Positions 54,650 through 64,000 of a DNA stretch of 64,000 nucleotides are shown piece by piece. Positions within the stretch are counted from its first letter, which is position 1. The number at the start of each line of letters is the position of its first letter. The position numbers were made by a program, and so were the translations under genes. The notes beneath the pieces were generated by a model. It was not told where the DNA came from. It was given only the letters and a program-made list of their open reading frames with translations, and did not search any database. Location: NCBI GenBank assembly GCA_014529385.2, contig CM043969.1, positions 74,754,676 through 74,818,675 of the forward strand, given 5' to 3'. Source of the stretch: Adiantum capillus-veneris. Taxonomy: Eukaryota > Streptophyta > Polypodiopsida > Polypodiales > Pteridaceae.

Positions 54650-56884
54650 TGATAACATTCACTTTCTCTTGTATGGATCCCTTAGCCCCAAACACACAGG
54701 TTCCAATTATGTTTTTTTTTGGGGAAAGTCTTATAATTAACCTACCTTAAGCTCTTTTTAAATAAATATTCTTAGAAGCAAAGCAAAGGTCCTGCTCATG
54801 AATACAATTGCGGGATAACTCATTTAGGTTCCTAGCCTTTTCAAGGTTCCTTTTTACCAACAATTAGAAGACTTTGTAAATTAATCACATCCTCCTCCCT
54901 TATCATCCATTCATGGATCCATTTTTCTTCCTCCTTGTTCCACTGGCATCAGGCTTATCCGAACGAGGCAGATTTTCAAACACATCCGCGAGTTTGACCA
55001 CACCGAGACGGGACTCACTCCCATTCAATCCCATTTCTAGGGCATTGAATGAACCCGAGCTCAAAACATAGACCAATGGTTATCAATCGTAACCAAAAAG
55101 AACCATCTCCCATTGCATCCCACAGGTAAATACTTACGTTGGCCTTTTTCCAAATATATAAGACAAAGTTCACACTTGAATCTTCTATGTTATGCTAGGG
55201 CTATCCACATCAAATTTTCTCGATAAAGTTTTCGTCCTCGTTTAAATTTAGATTAAGTTCCTTGAGTTATAATCCCTTAGTTATTATTTCATTTTTAATC
55301 TTTACTCAAACAAGACCTTAAGAAAACAACAAGTCTCTTGGGAGTTAAAATTTTGTCTCGATGTAAATTTCAAGTTAACCCCGTTTTGGACGATTCCCAA
55401 TTGTTTCCTTTGCATCACTTTCCATCCACGAGGAATCTCCATGGAAGTGATGCGAGTTTTATGTTCAAACAACACAATCACGACATTGGTGAATCTATCC
55501 CCTTACTCCTCCACATCACAATTGCAAATAAATTTGAAAGAATACAAACATTGGAAGAACAATGCATATGCTTTTAAGGATGATTTTTGCTTTAGTGTTG
55601 TCCATGAATTACAAACATAGAACTTTAGAGTGCACCAAATTACCATTGTAAACTTATTTTGAGTGATTATGCAAGAATTGATGATTGATTGTGTAAGAGC
55701 ACAACCTTTGAATGAATGATAACATAAAAGTAAAATACAAAGTTTTTAAGAGTCACTATGTTCACGTAGTGAGAAATGCTCGTGCAATGAATGCTTAATA
55801 AAATCATCTTAAGATGGAATTTAGGCTTACCTCTTCTACCGTTGAAAGGATTACTCATATAACTATAAGAGGCTTAGAGATTCAAATTTTCCAATTGTAA
55901 AGAGGGAAGGGAGAGAATAACCTTATGGGGAATCATCTTTCTCAAACAACTTCTTTTGATTATGCTAATTTAACCTTAAAAAATCTCTACGTTCTCTTGA
56001 GAAAATTAAGTATTAACCTAATTTGCATTACTAAACAAAACCTTGCACATATACAACCAACATAGAAGTTATGTCTTCCTCCTAAACAAAAAGAATTTCT
56101 TATGAAAATGTGAGAGCTTAAGCATGAATTTAAGTATAAGCATGAAAGTAAATCTCTTTCAAGAATGAGCAATAGCAAGATAACATTACCTTTAGTATGT
56201 GTATATGGTAGGGTCTTCTCCTTGCTTTGGAAGAGTAACAATGAAGTGTGTTGGCATAGCCGGCTCTTTTCCGCTTCACTTCGCTTGAAGACCACCAATT
56301 TGGCTATTGGAAGACTAAAATGTTAAGAAAGATTTAAGAGATGGAAAGCTTATAGGTTAGTAGGAGAGAGAAGATGGAGAGTATAATTATTATAACTTTG
56401 ATTTTGGTTATGGACATGACTTCTCTTGGAGAGAGAGGTGTGTGTGAAGAGGATTAGCTTTGGATTTCCTAAGCTCACTTTTAAGCTTGCACTTTCAAAA
56501 ATGAGAAGAGAAGTGTTGAATAAGTAGAGAAGGCCTCCTTTTTAGCTTAGTTTGATAAGGCCCTTAACTTATTTGGATAAGTTATTTTGCATATTTTTAT
56601 AGCCTTTCTTTCTTTTCAAAGTTTTTTTTTCCAACAAGTGGCTTTTTCAACAAGCTGCTCTTTCAACTTATCCTTATTCTTTCTCTGTTTTCTTATGCAA
56701 ATTTTTCTTGAGATAAAACTAATTTCCCATGCATTGGTTGTATTCATGTTCCCATGGTGTAAACCAAAAGCTTCTTGTAAGTAACTAGGGTGCTTGACTA
56801 TAGCCCAAATTTACTCGATCATTTTTTAAAAGTCGATGGTCAGATATGTCGATCAAGAGTAAGGGTTAGGAGAAGGACTTTACA
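54650..56884. repeat. 2.2-kb repeat E, copy 2 (uninterrupted)
   Basis: TGATAACATT..TTACA, 2235 bp, matching 45405-46478 plus 51561-52724. Shows the state before the insertion in copy 1. Could be a long LTR (TG..CA ends) of a minus-strand element with 1.9 kb inside; a duplicated block is the alternative. Confidence 0.75.
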
Positions 56885-56889
56885 TTTTC

Positions 56890-58075
56890 TAATAAAGTTT
56901 TCAACCCATCAAGTTTCATAAAAAGCTCCCTCAAAAGCTCCTTCAGTTCCCCTACTCTTGTGCTTTTGGTTCTTGAGCTCTAGAGAATCACCGTGACACT
57001 TGGTCCTTAACACAATCTTCAGCTTTTGCAAATATCAAAAATTGTGTTTTGCCTCTTACTCCAGCCATTTGATTGTTTCTAGCCCTATGTTTAACTCTCT
57101 TGCTTTTAAAGAATTGTTGATGTCTAGGTTTTTGATTTAGAAAGTCATATCACCTAACATCTAATATTGTTTTCTCTACTTCCTCATCTCGCTCAAGATA
57201 TTTTGGTGAGTTATAAACAACTCCCTTTCATCTACTTCCACCAATTTGTCTTTTTTGGATTGTTTAGAGACTGTTTTCGCCTCTTTCCCTTTTAACACGC
57301 TCACCATATAGTATGGGACCATGTCATAGTCATCTTTGTCACAGAACTTTTTCGTGGGACCATCCAAAATAGCACACACATCTAGGGTAGCTAGAATGTG
57401 CATCCAATCTAAGGTTCTAGAATTTCTTTAGGGAAAGGGTTCATGAATGTATTCTTTATCTTCAATAGCCCTTTCCAAAATATACTCTTCTTGTTTTAAA
57501 GTTCTGCACACTGAGATTCTCTACACATCCATACCTCCTTTGGCTTACCTAACCAAGCTGGAAGCTTACATGCTGCCAATGTAGCTGAATCAAACTCCTC
57601 AACCAGGGTGTGGTTCACATATTTGTAGCTATGGTCTTTAAGGTTTATGCATGTTGTGGTTTCCATGTGCTTGAGGTGTTTATGATCATAAGCCTAGTCT
57701 TGGACCATCTTCAATTATCGTGAATGATCATCCAAGTATTATGTTGTAGTTGTTTATCGTACCAAAATCCACTATAGCAAAGGTGTGCTCATACTCTATG
57801 CAACAAAAAGTAACAATCGCCTTCTCTAGAAGTTCTATATATCCGTTTGCTAATTGCAATTTCACTCTTGTGGCTCTCAAGGCAGGTTGTCACCATTTTT
57901 TCCATATTTCTTTGGTTGCAATGGCCACACCAGCCCCACTATCAAGAATTGTCATGGTCATAATACCTTGGAACTCCACAAGAAGCACAGTATTGATATC
58001 CTTACCCTCGCAATACTCTCCTACCTTGTTTAAAAGTATTGGTCGCGTGTTTATCTAAGGTTTTTCCAGCTCCCT
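56890..58075 (-). pseudogene. Family A protease relic, copy 4
   Basis: The minus strand from 58075 reads LLNKVGEYCEGKDIN, then MTMTILDSGAGVAIATKEIW and LQLANGYIELLEKAIVTF, EYEHTFAIVDFGTINNYNII. It parallels the family A protease at 17971-17597 residue for residue over most of its length, with the same D-S-G-A-G. Downstream, 57600-57500 parallels 17530-17440 (EEFDSATLAACKLPAWLG), and 57403-57176 is an open acidic stretch (TKKFCDKDDYDMVPYYMV) that copy 1 lost in its deletion. Stops and shifts are frequent. The relic ends where repeat E copy 2 begins. Confidence 0.8.
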
Positions 58076-58302
58076 GATCCCTTCCTGTATCTGTGATGTT
58101 GGATCTTTTACCCCAAACTTCTCTAAGGGTAGAAGCATGTTAACATGTTACTGAATATGTTATCTCGGACAGTGCTAGCTACTTGTGCTTGTTAGCATAT
58201 ACTGAAAACGAATGGGCAAGTCCTTTGAATTTCAAATGTTTCAAAACAGAAAATTTCCCTCCTCATGTGCTTATGTTTTTAGTTATTGAAGATGATGTGG
58301 GA

Positions 58303-58328
58303 AGTCTCTCTCTCTCTCTCTCTCTCTC
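58303..58328. repeat. (CT)n microsatellite
   Basis: Twelve to thirteen CT units. Confidence 0.9.
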
Positions 58329-58329
58329 C

Positions 58330-58850
58330 TTGCACTGGGCATCCTGCCTCGGAGATGAGTTGTCAAAGCCGAGCTCTTTCTGTGAGGTCCGCAACCCCGA
58401 GAAGATTGGGGCGACTTGATAGATGGACTTCCTTTATTTTTCTTTTTTGTTGACAACACCCGACTCCGTTTCCACAAAGAAGAGATACAAGCAACTAAAG
58501 AGAGTAAGTCCTCTATCTATCTTTTACGTGGTTATAAAGATTATACGCCATAAGTCAGGTCGATAAATCTAGGATTTCAATGAAATTTGTTTCCTAACAT
58601 AAACATGAAATCCCTTTGATATATTTAGAATCCATAAACAATGTCTTTTTTCTCAGGTTTAAGAGGCACGGTCGCCATTCATAAACCATAAATATGATAT
58701 GAGATTTAGTCTAAACTAACTAGTAATCTTGTGAAAAGTACCCAACTAATTGTGTCCATAGCTTTTAAGGGCACGTAGATTTGGGATATCTTGACTTTTG
58801 GCACAATGAGTCTCTAATTTCACTTCTCTTAATAGGAGGGAGTGGAGAGT
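58330..58850. other. No gene recognised
   Basis: No coding or repeat signal seen apart from simple sequence. Confidence 0.4.
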
Positions 58851-58852
58851 TT

Positions 58853-59045
58853 CACGACTAATTGAGACCACCCATTCTTGACTGGAAACTTGAGCCAGTC
58901 CCTGCTTTCCACTCCTCACTCACACTTTTTAGCTTGTTTTCTAATTACTACTACACTGTTTTACATATACAAATAATGTACTTTTCTTCATTCCAGGCAC
59001 GGGTTCTTTCTCAAACATGGTCTAATGAAGAAAATCCTATAGTTC
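58853..59045. repeat. Diverged copy of the 7430/63808 repeat
   Basis: Shares ACCACCCATTC, CACTCCTCACTCACAC, TTTTCTAATTACTA and the ACTGTTTTACAT block in order with 7430-7640. Confidence 0.55.
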
Positions 59046-59548
59046 AACAAAAATAAATCTTTCAATTATCCTTAAGAGTTTACCACTACCCGTGGAATTT
59101 CTCTATTTAACCAACAGAGCTTTTGCAAAGGATTTACTTATTCGCTAACCGCAAAATGCGCATACTTTTCCAGTCGTTAACGGCAAGGGAACATCTTGCT
59201 AACCGCAAGGCATCTTGCTGACCGCAAGTGACAAAAGAGAGCTGATAACCTAAGCTTATTCTCCACTAACCACGGAATCACCTCGCTAATTGCAAGTTCC
59301 ATCTGGAAACAAGATATTCTTTCAGCAATCGTTTTCTTTAAGTGATTTCTCAAACATGATTATTAACTAACTTTTAATATAAAATAGAGACAGTTTATCA
59401 AACAGTAACCATAAATTAAAAAATTCTCTCCTCTACTCTATGAAATCATATGCTTGTTTCTTGTGATATAATCACGTTTCTTGGACAGTTTAAGGAAATT
59501 CTTAGGCTTGACCTACCTGTCATCATGTATAACGATGCAGAATTATAA
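59046..59548. other. No gene recognised; short CTAACCGCAAG repeats
   Basis: GCTAACCGCAA-type phrases recur at 59143, 59197 and 59217 and in degraded form to 59300. No coding signal. Confidence 0.4.
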
Positions 59549-59549
59549 G

Positions 59550-59745
59550 TTTATCTGACCGGATTAGCAACACGTTTGACTACCTCTTGTGGTTAAGGTT
59601 GAATGGCTTCGACTTCTTCCGCAACCAACATATCCGCTTGAGCAACATTTGGAGTAGTTGATACCTTCCTCTGCACCTTTCTTGGAGGTGGTGCGACATG
59701 AGCGTCTTTTGAGCTTCAAGTCACTCGCTTCGGGGCCATCATAGT
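59550..59745 (-). pseudogene. Gag N-terminal fragment
   Basis: Just after a CT-rich leader, the minus strand reads MMAPKRVT, one stop, then SSKDAHVAPPPRKVQRKVST and ADMLVAEEVEAIQP. The basic, Pro-rich start and the position downstream of LTR-like sequence suggest the N-terminus of a Gypsy gag. It breaks off at 59550. No PBS is visible between the LTR end and this start, so its link to the family C LTR at 60486 is uncertain. A host-gene first exon is a less likely alternative. Confidence 0.4.
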
Positions 59746-59929
59746 GCAAGAGAGAAAGGAGAAAGTGAGAATGAGAACTCAAGAATTTGAGGGGCAGCAC
59801 GATGGTGGTAGAGAAAGAAGTTACAGATGAAGATGGCTTTGAGGGTAAGAGCTTGAGGGAGAGAAGGTAACTCTGACGTCAAGGCAAGAGAGTTTCCACT
59901 TCTAAGAGTGTCTGTCTACAAAGTGAAGG

Positions 59930-60486
59930 GAGAGGGGTCTTTACATAGGCTCTCAAGGCCAGCTAAGAGTAGAGAGAAGCAAGGAGAGATAAGTCCGTGC
60001 ACGTTCACGGATGTTTTTATTAAATAAATAAATATATTTATTTATTTATTTACTTATTTATTATTATTATTATTATTATTTTAAAATTTGCGGACACGGA
60101 TTCCGATGCACGATTTTGAGCCTCTTAGAAGAAGCTTGGCTTCCAAGAAAAGAGCTATAAACTGAACTCCTCCTCTTTTTTTTCTAAAAAGACTCTTTCT
60201 TTTCTAAAAGTATTCCTTCTACTCCTTCTCTTCTAAAATTACTCCTCCTTTCCTAAAATTGCTCTCTTTCCTAAGAGGTCAACTCTTATCTTTAGTTACC
60301 GTCTTGAGGCTTAAGTTTACCATCAACCTATTGTTTTCAAGTGAATAAGAGTAGTAATTAATAGTTTAAAGTTTGATTTTTGATCCGATCATTCCATTAG
60401 AGTGCTCTTTGACTTAATAAAATGCAAACCTCAAATATTTGCAAAGTAAATGAAATATTTTATTGAAAAATGTTGGGTACATTACA
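59930..60486 (-). mobile_element. 3' LTR of the family C element at 60.5-63.8 kb (outer end uncertain)
   Basis: On the minus strand the LTR starts TGTAATGTACCCAAC at 60486, directly after a purine tract. The outer end could not be located. Confidence 0.55.
60017..60083. repeat. AT-rich simple repeat (AAAT/ATTT, then ATT)
   Basis: TAAATAAATA, ATTTATTTATT, then (ATT)n. On the minus strand it gives TATA-like sequence upstream of the gag fragment. Confidence 0.85.
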
Positions 60487-60500
60487 ACCTCCCCAACTTA
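60487..60500 (-). promoter_or_regulatory. Polypurine tract, family C
   Basis: The minus strand reads TAAGTTGGGGAGGT before TGTAATG. Confidence 0.65.
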
Positions 60501-60529
60501 GGGATTCGAGATATCTTCATCTCGAGAAA

Positions 60530-61870
60530 AAGTGAGGATAGTCCTTCTTTAGGGTGGCTTCATATTTTTAGGTTGCATCTTCTTTAGGATAATACTACCA
60601 CTGAACAAGGTGTTCTTTGAGGACTCTATTTCAAAGAATCTTCTCTTGAAACTCTAAAATTCTAGATGGTTAAAGTTCCAAGATTTTGTGAGTAGGCATG
60701 ACAATTTGTTCATCATGGAGGAGTTGATCATCATTGGGAATATAGGGTTTTAATAAGCTTACATGAAATACATCGTGGACTTTGATGTGAGCCGGCAACT
60801 TTGACTTGTAAGCTTGGGCTCCTATACACTTGGTCACTTTGTAAGAGCCACAATAACATGGACTAAGCTTCTTGTACTTTCCAAGTGAGAAGGTACTTCT
60901 CTTTGGATGAATCCAAAGAAAAAACTTGTCACCTTCTTTAAATCTTCTTTCGAATCTCTTACTATCTGCATACTGCTTTTGACGATCCTAAGTTGCGTGA
61001 ATATCCTTTCGGATGTCTTTTGTTTAATTTTCCATTTCTTCCTGTATCTTCTTAGACGCTTCAACTCTGATGGTAGGGTCAAAAAAGTTGAGTGGAGAGA
61101 CACATTCTTGACCGTACAAGGCACAAAATGGGGTCATACCAATGCTTTGATGATGAGAAGCATTGCAAGCATACTCCACTAGAGGTAAAAATTGAATCCA
61201 TCACTTAGGTTCTCTACTGTAATAAGCTCTAAGAATATCTTCAATGACTTGGTTAACTCGTTCTCTTTGACATCTGATTGACGATGGTATGCGGTATGAA
61301 AGTTTTAATCTATCCCAATTGCCTTGAAGAGTGAGGTCCAAAAGTTTGAAGTGAACTTCACATCTCGATCCCTTACAATCAATTTGGGCAATCCATGCAA
61401 TTTGAAAATCTCTTTAACAAATAATCGTGCAATATCAAAGGCGATAAAGGTTGTTTTGACAGGTATAGGATGCGCAACCTTCGTGAGTAGTTCAACAACT
61501 GCCATGAGTGAATTATATCCTCCTTGTATCGTAGATAATCCAATGACAAAGTCCATCCTTATACACTCCCATTTCATTTGGGGAATTTCCAATGGTTGAA
61601 GTTTACCAGAAAGTTTAACTTTCTCAGCTTTAATCCTTTGGCATGTCAAGCATTGACGAACATAACGTAGAACATCTGTCTTTTGTCCAGTCCAATAGAA
61701 ACTTTTTTGTACAGCATTGAGAGTCTTTGTATATCCTAGGTGTCCTAAAGTAGAGCTATCATGGGCCTCAACTAAGATAGCCTTCTTTAAGTTAGGGTCC
61801 TTTGGTACACATAACCTATCTTTATAGTAGAGACAAGGTCCATCATGTGAAAAGTGTAACATTGAAGGTA
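60530..61870 (-). pseudogene. Gypsy integrase with C-terminal tail (family C)
   Basis: The stretch 61862-61305 is a clean 185 codons. It has the HHCC zinc finger (HDSSTLGHLGYTKTL..CLTCQRIKAEK), then the core with MKWECIRMDFVIGLS (first Asp) and IVRDRDVKFTSNFW (second Asp). Past a stop the core goes on (TAYHRQSDVKENELTKSL). Then, in shifted frames, 61124-60834 is basic and 60830-60720 reads HIKVHDVFHVSLLKPYIPN with a chromodomain-like end (EHLVQW). It parallels 6085-7090 in order. It would insert cDNA into the genome. Stops and shifts show it is inactive. Confidence 0.92.
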
Positions 61871-61879
61871 TATTCTTTG

Positions 61880-63150
61880 AATCCCTAGATCGAACAAGGT
61901 TAAGCTACCTTTGATACTTGGGATCAGATGATGCAACTTCCTCAATCTTTTCAATGATTGGGTTTTTGGGTATAGAGATGAAGGTCAAAAAGGATTTTTG
62001 ACTGAGTGAATCTTTATAACAGTGTTTTTTTTTTTGGGATAATAGATAATGTCAATGTCAAATTCTTGCAAAAGTTCTACCCATCGTCTTTGTTGCATAT
62101 TCAAAGTTGCTTGGGTAAAAATACACTTTAATCTCTTATGGTCGGTTATAAGTCAAACTTCTGTCCCAGTAAGTAGTGTCTCCACAGCTTTAGAGCGTGA
62201 ATGACTGCCAATAGTTCGAGGTCATGGGTGGGATGTTCTTTTCATGAACCTTAAGCATATTGTGAGGTGAAAGCTATTGGTTTGCCTTCTTGAACTAATA
62301 CTCCTCCCACTGCTATTCCACTAGCATCAGTAACGACTTCAAAGGCCTTGTTAAAAATCTTGTAGCTTTAGGCACGGTGATGTAGCCACATACTGCTTAA
62401 GTTGATCAAATCTTTCTTGGTGTAGTGGTCCCCAACTTATCTTCACTCCTTTCTTTAAAAGATCAGTCAAGGGTGAAGCAATCACTACATAATCTTTTAT
62501 AAAGATTCTATACCATCCCGTGATCCCCAAGAATCCTTTAAGCTCACTTGCATTTGATGGTTGAGGCCACTCATCAACGTCTTGAACTTTAGCAGGGCCC
62601 ACTGAGATTCCCTCATGCATAACAATAAATCCCAAATACTTGATCCTTGGAGTGAAAAATGAACACTTGATCATCTTTGTATATAGCTTGTGTTCTCGAA
62701 GAATATCCAACACCTTTCTCGGGTGGTCTTTATGTTTTTCTTCATCCTTTGAGTAGATTGGAATATCATCGAAGAAGACAAGAACAAAGTCATCTAGGTA
62801 CGGCCTGAAAATATCTTACATCGATCTATTGAATGTAGCAAGAGCATTAGTTAGACCAAATGAAATTACTATATACTCAAAATCTCCATATCAGGTGTTG
62901 AAAGTTGTCTTTAGAATATCTGATTCCTTTATTCTGATTTGATAATAACCAGATCTTAAATCTATCTTTGAGAAGACCTTGGAACCATGTAGCATGTCCA
63001 GCAATTCATCGATTCATTGGATAAGATAGTTGTCCTTAACTGTTACCTAGTTTAGTCCTCTGTAATCAATGCAGAGTTGTAAAGTCCAATCTTTCTTCTT
63101 CTGAAAGAGTACTGGAGCTCTCCAACTTGATTTACGCGGTCTAATAAATC
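61880..63150 (-). pseudogene. Gypsy reverse transcriptase and RNase H (family C)
   Basis: From about 63150 the minus strand gives a shattered RT N-terminus, then FVLVFFDDIPIYSKDEEKH with the catalytic F-F-D-D (normally Y-x-D-D). The open stretch 62713-62351 covers the thumb and connection (IKYLGFIVMHEGISVGPAKV, FLGITGWYRIFIKDYVVIA). Below 62350, fragments of RNase H are visible in several frames (a HYLLGQKFDL-like phrase, QRRW-like). These enzymes copy element RNA to DNA and remove the RNA strand. Stops every few dozen codons outside 62713-62351 mark long decay. It is contiguous with the protease upstream and integrase downstream. Confidence 0.9.
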
Positions 63151-63403
63151 TTTGTTCTATAAGTTGATAAAGTTGTTCTTTCAATTCAAATGGCCTCTAT
63201 TAGCGTCATTTTATAAGGTCTCTTTGACACTGGCTCACTTCCTGGAAGAATCTCTATCTCATGATCAATCTCTCGATTTGAAGGAAGAGAGGTGAGATCT
63301 TCAGGGAAGACATTTGAATATTCATGAAGTTAAGAGGATTTCGTAACGCTTAATTTTGAATCCATCTTGTTCAGCTTGACCACAAATATTTGTTGTCCGG
63401 CCC

Positions 63404-63800
63404 TCATACCTTTGGTAGACGGTTTGCTTTAACTAGTTGAATCCTTAAAATCCCATTCTTTCCCTGTACTTCAACTTGCTTTGCTTGACTATCTCTAAAG
63501 CTCATACTACATAGGCCACAATGGATGTTAGCACGATTCCTAGATAACCAATCCATCCCAAGAATTCCATCATACATCCCAACTGGTAAGGTTCTAAAGA
63601 AAGCTGAACTAGCATGTCCTTTTAGTTCAAAGTCAAGGGTTTCCACAAAATATCATGATATTACGATTCTTCCATTAGCCAATTCTATTGTCATGGATTT
63701 AGCTTGTTTTCTATTCAAGTGCAACTTTCGCAAGCATTTTAGGGATAGAAAAGAATGAGTACTGCCACAATCAATGAGGAGGTTAAAAGGTTTACCTTGA
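63404..63800 (-). pseudogene. Gypsy aspartic protease (family C), truncated at its N-terminal side
   Basis: The minus strand from 63800 reads FNLLIDCGSTHSFLSLKCL, where D-C-G replaces the usual D-S/T-G, then MTIELANGRIVIS. The open stretch 63646-63404 gives LPVGMYDGILGMDWLSRNRA and IHCGLCSMSF, the closing protease motif. It would process the polyprotein. Upstream, at 63805, the sequence changes abruptly to the dispersed repeat at 63808, so gag is missing. Confidence 0.88.
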
Positions 63801-63807
63801 TGGATGG

Positions 63808-64000
63808 ATAGTTATCAAACTAATCAAGTCCACCCATCCATGATTGACAACCTTAGTCAATCCCCACTTAGCACCCCGCACTCACACATAATTCTTTTGT
63901 TTTCTAATTACTATCACATTGTTTTAACATTTAAAATAATGGTTTCTTTTAATTTTTCTTCACAGGGATTCTTATACTCAAGTATTAAAGACAACATTGA
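63808..64000. repeat. Dispersed repeat, continues past the window
   Basis: Nearly identical to 7430-7640. It abuts the truncated protease and runs off the right edge. Confidence 0.75.

Overview
The window looks like intergenic nuclear DNA from a large, repeat-rich land-plant genome. I see no intact host gene, no rRNA or tRNA gene and no CRISPR array. Nearly all coding signal is decayed LTR retrotransposon (Ty3/Gypsy of at least three families, one Ty1/Copia), nested and truncated and separated by AT-rich sequence and long (CT)n/(GT)n microsatellites. The one host-like relic, at 43.1-45.1 kb, is a broken pentatricopeptide-repeat (PPR) gene. Its phrases (LVDMYxKCG, QMQREGL, KACG) recall the PPR proteins abundant in ferns and lycophytes, so a fern is my best guess; this is inference.

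Layout. 2.2-4.8 kb: a foldback unit with LTR-like inverted arms around unrecognised ORFs. 5.4-7.1 kb: 3' end of a Gypsy element of family C (minus strand). 8.5-22.1 kb: a large Gypsy element of family A (minus strand). In coding order it has a leader, gag with zinc knuckles, protease, integrase (reverse transcriptase lost), a second retropepsin-like domain, a long ORF in the env position with a coiled coil, a polypurine tract and an LTR. A second PBS and leader follow that LTR. 22.1-27.7 kb: plus-strand Gypsy pieces, including a family A LTR and gag. 27.9-30.4 kb: LTR pieces of family B. 30.4-34.0 kb: a second family A 3' end with the same PPT-LTR-PBS order. 34.79-40.47 kb: a family B Gypsy element with both LTRs, PBS, PPT and a 5-bp target duplication, inserted in a microsatellite-bearing tandem array. 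45.4-56.9 kb: two copies of a 2.2-kb repeat, one interrupted by a Copia element (46.70-51.01 kb) that has both LTRs, PBS, PPT and a TTTCC target duplication. 57-58 kb: a family A protease relic. 59.5-63.8 kb: a family C Gypsy element (minus strand).

The most interesting material is family A. It combines an env-position ORF seen in two copies and sharing an FEEAFYT motif, an extra protease-like domain with a degraded catalytic triad, a leader with near-perfect palindromes spaced about 285 bp apart, and two separate LTRs that each have a polypurine tract upstream and a tRNA-Asp-type primer site downstream. That order fits tandem elements sharing an LTR. All calls come from reading by eye; no alignments or database searches were run.
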